Below are positions 62,312 to 64,000 of a DNA stretch of 64,000 nucleotides, in pieces. Position 1 is the stretch's first letter; each line of letters starts with the position of its first letter. Position numbers and translations under genes: made by a program. The notes beneath the pieces were generated by a model. The model searched no databases. It had not been told where the DNA came from and saw only the letters and a list, made by a program, of their open reading frames with translations. The DNA is from Heterocephalus glaber (taxonomy: Eukaryota; Chordata; Mammalia; Rodentia; Bathyergidae): NCBI RefSeq assembly GCF_000247695.1, contig NW_004624732.1, forward strand, positions 24,384,636-24,448,635, written 5' to 3'.

Positions 62312-62400
62312 CTTTTTTTTTTTTTTTTGGTACCAGGGATCCAACTCCGGACCTTGTGCTTTCGAGGCAGGCGCCGGAACCACTGAGCTAAATCCCCGGA
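62312..62400 (-). mobile_element. ID-like SINE
   Basis: Poly-T, GGTACCAGGGATCCAACTCC, GCTTTCGAGGCAGGCGCCGG and GAGCTAAATCCCCGG in reverse. A short repeat AAAGCCC flanks it. Confidence 0.92.
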
Positions 62401-63359
62401 TGAAAGCCCTTTCTTTAGGTTGGGGGTGTGTGTGTGTGGAGGAGGCAGAGGTCTGGGTTCAAATTCACTCTTTACTAAGCCTGGTTCCCTGTGGTCTTGG
62501 GCTTTTGGGGATGAGCCATGGGGGGAGGGGTGGCAGAGGCTGGGATGACAGTGAGGAGCCCACCAGCTGTGGGTGCCGCACAGCTCCTGGCTCAAGGTCC
62601 TTTTGGGCCCCTGACCTACTGCAAGGGCAGGGAGAAGGACCCAAGGGTCTGCACTTCAGGCTGCAAGTGCAGTGCTGTCTGTGGAGCAGGCCCCTCCCTC
62701 ATCCCCCAGGTTGTCCTCATGCCGGCCCTGGCGCTGAGCCTCCCTTTCTCAGGAAGGCCAAGTTACTGAAATAAATAAATCAATCTGTCAAGAAGAAGCC
62801 TTGGAGAAAGAATCTCTCAACTGCCTCAGCCAAGAAGCTCAAAAGGGGAATTGTTCCTGGAGACGAAGAAGGAAACAACAGATACCTTCTTGGCAGGCTG
62901 TTTGCCTGCGGCTCTCACTGTCCCATTCCTGCCCCTCCTTCCCCGGCCCAGAGAGCACCTGCGGGCTGTGGGCCAGCCAGGGACAGCCGCTGCCTCCCCT
63001 TCTTGCCGGCCCAAGCTGCTGTCTTGGGCAGGAGGGGGCTGAGAGCCACTGTTTGGCTCCTGTCTGGTCCTGACTGGGGCTTTCTCATTGGAAACTCGGC
63101 ATACTGTGTGTGCTGGTGCACATGGGGCGAGTCTGGAGACTGAGAGCCCAATCCATAGGCTTCCCCCTGTAGTGTGGCTATCAGAGCTGGTGCTCCAGGG
63201 TGCTGGAGACCAAGCAGCCTGAACAAGCCACAAGGGGATAATGAATCTCCAGAGAGCAGGCCATCCCTGCCCCCTCAAGATGGAAGAGGAACATTCTCAG
63301 AGAACGGGATGACTTCTTCCTGGAGGGAAAGGGGCCTGTGCCTGGGATCACAGCCAGCC
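62401..63359. other. Unassigned GC-rich stretch
   Basis: No repeat or gene recognised. Confidence 0.35.
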
Positions 63360-63535
63360 CTGCCACTTCCCAGGTGTGTTACATTCTGAAAGTCACTTGA
63401 CCTTTGTGTGCATCCATTTCCTCATCTGTAGGCTAAGAATTTTGTGGCTTTCAATGAGAATTGAGTAAATTAAACCTGTGTGCCTGTGCCTGGCACATGG
63501 TGAGCATCTAGCAAACATTACTCCATAGTGTCTCA
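63360..63535 (+). mobile_element. MIR SINE
   Basis: GAAAGTCACTTGACCTTTGT, ATTTCCTCATCTGTAGGC and TGCCTGGCACATGGTGAGCA match MIR closely. Confidence 0.9.
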
Positions 63536-63594
63536 TATGCCTAATAGTGATCTATTATCATAAACCATGGCTTTGTACATGTTCTCTCTCTTAG

Positions 63595-63750
63595 CCCTCA
63601 CTCCACATTCCAAGGTGGATGTTATGGTCCTCAGTCTCCGGATGGGGAAACAGAGGCTCCAGGAGGGTATAGCTGCCCAAAGCTTCACAGCATGAGTCGG
63701 CCAGACTCATGGCCCAAAGCTCCTGCTGGTTCTACTGTACTCCACAAGCT
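63595..63750 (-). mobile_element. MIR SINE
   Basis: GTCTCCGGATGGGGAAACAG, AGGCTCCAGGAGGGTATAGC, TGCCCAAAGCTTCACAGC and CTGGTTCTACTGTACTCC are reverse MIR. Confidence 0.75.
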
Positions 63751-64000
63751 CAGGGGTGAAGGGACAGGAGGGTTGGATGTGAGCCCCGGCCTCATCATAC
63801 CCCCATTTTCCCCAACCACAGCTTTGTCAAAGGAGCTGTAGCCAGAAATAGGGAAAGGGTGAGAGAAATGAACATAAGAAACGTAAGTATTCCAGGAATC
63901 AGGCCATGGCCAGGGGCTGTCACAGCAGACCTGGGAACTCTGAGCTACACCTCATCCAAGAGAGTAGTATAGACCTCCCACCCCATCTCCTGGCTGGGCA
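63751..64000. other. Unassigned end of window
   Basis: No feature recognised. Confidence 0.35.

Noticed and set aside
62232..62774. 180-codon plus ORF
   Set aside because: It runs straight through a reverse ID-like SINE and has no known domain.

Overview
This window looks like ordinary interspersed-repeat-rich mammalian nuclear DNA. I could not support any intact protein-coding gene, rRNA, tRNA gene or CRISPR array. The SINE content points to a rodent: B1 (7SL-derived) monomers, composite B1-dID units (a B1 with a tRNA-Ala/ID-like unit on one side), classical ID-like copies, and a very abundant tRNA-like SINE with a TAGCTCAGTGG A box and a GTTCGATCC B box, ending in GGTACC plus an A tract. 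I see no mouse-type B2 or B4 elements, so a non-murid rodent (beaver-, squirrel- or pocket-mouse-like) is more likely. The exact species is a guess.

Left part (1-17.5 kb, AT-rich): the 3' end of a Tigger DNA transposon and MaLR-type LTR fragments lead into an approximately 7.5 kb L1 on the minus strand (869-8422). Its ORF1, ORF2 and 5'UTR are recognisable but broken by stops and by seven SINE insertions. Rightward follow several MaLR-like solo LTRs, an older plus-strand L1 fragment (11.3-13.0 kb) and an ancient hAT transposon (16.3-17.4 kb) cut up by SINEs.

Right part (17.5-64 kb, richer in G+C): mostly unassigned non-coding DNA, with ancient MIR, L2, MLT1 and Tigger remnants, old L1M 3'-end fragments (23.8, 25.2, 30.8, 39.3, 41.9, 47.2, 54.9 and 60.9 kb), solo LTRs (18.6, 21.3, 26.1, 28.2, 46.6, 47.4, 52.2, 55.9 and 59.6 kb) and more SINEs. 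A CpG-enriched stretch lies at about 40.0-41.1 kb. Five motif-level CTCF candidates occur at 30.1(+), 40.8(-), 44.8(-), 53.3(+) and 58.0(+) kb.

The open reading frames of 60-220 codons are scattered on both strands and all frames, mostly overlap repeats and match no protein I recognise. The informative signal is the insertion archaeology (nested elements with clean target-site duplications), an 81-bp hAT MITE with an 8-bp duplication, a 16-bp minisatellite carrying heat-shock-element-like palindromes, and the CTCF motif arrangement. Repeat family names come from memory of consensus sequences, not from a database search.
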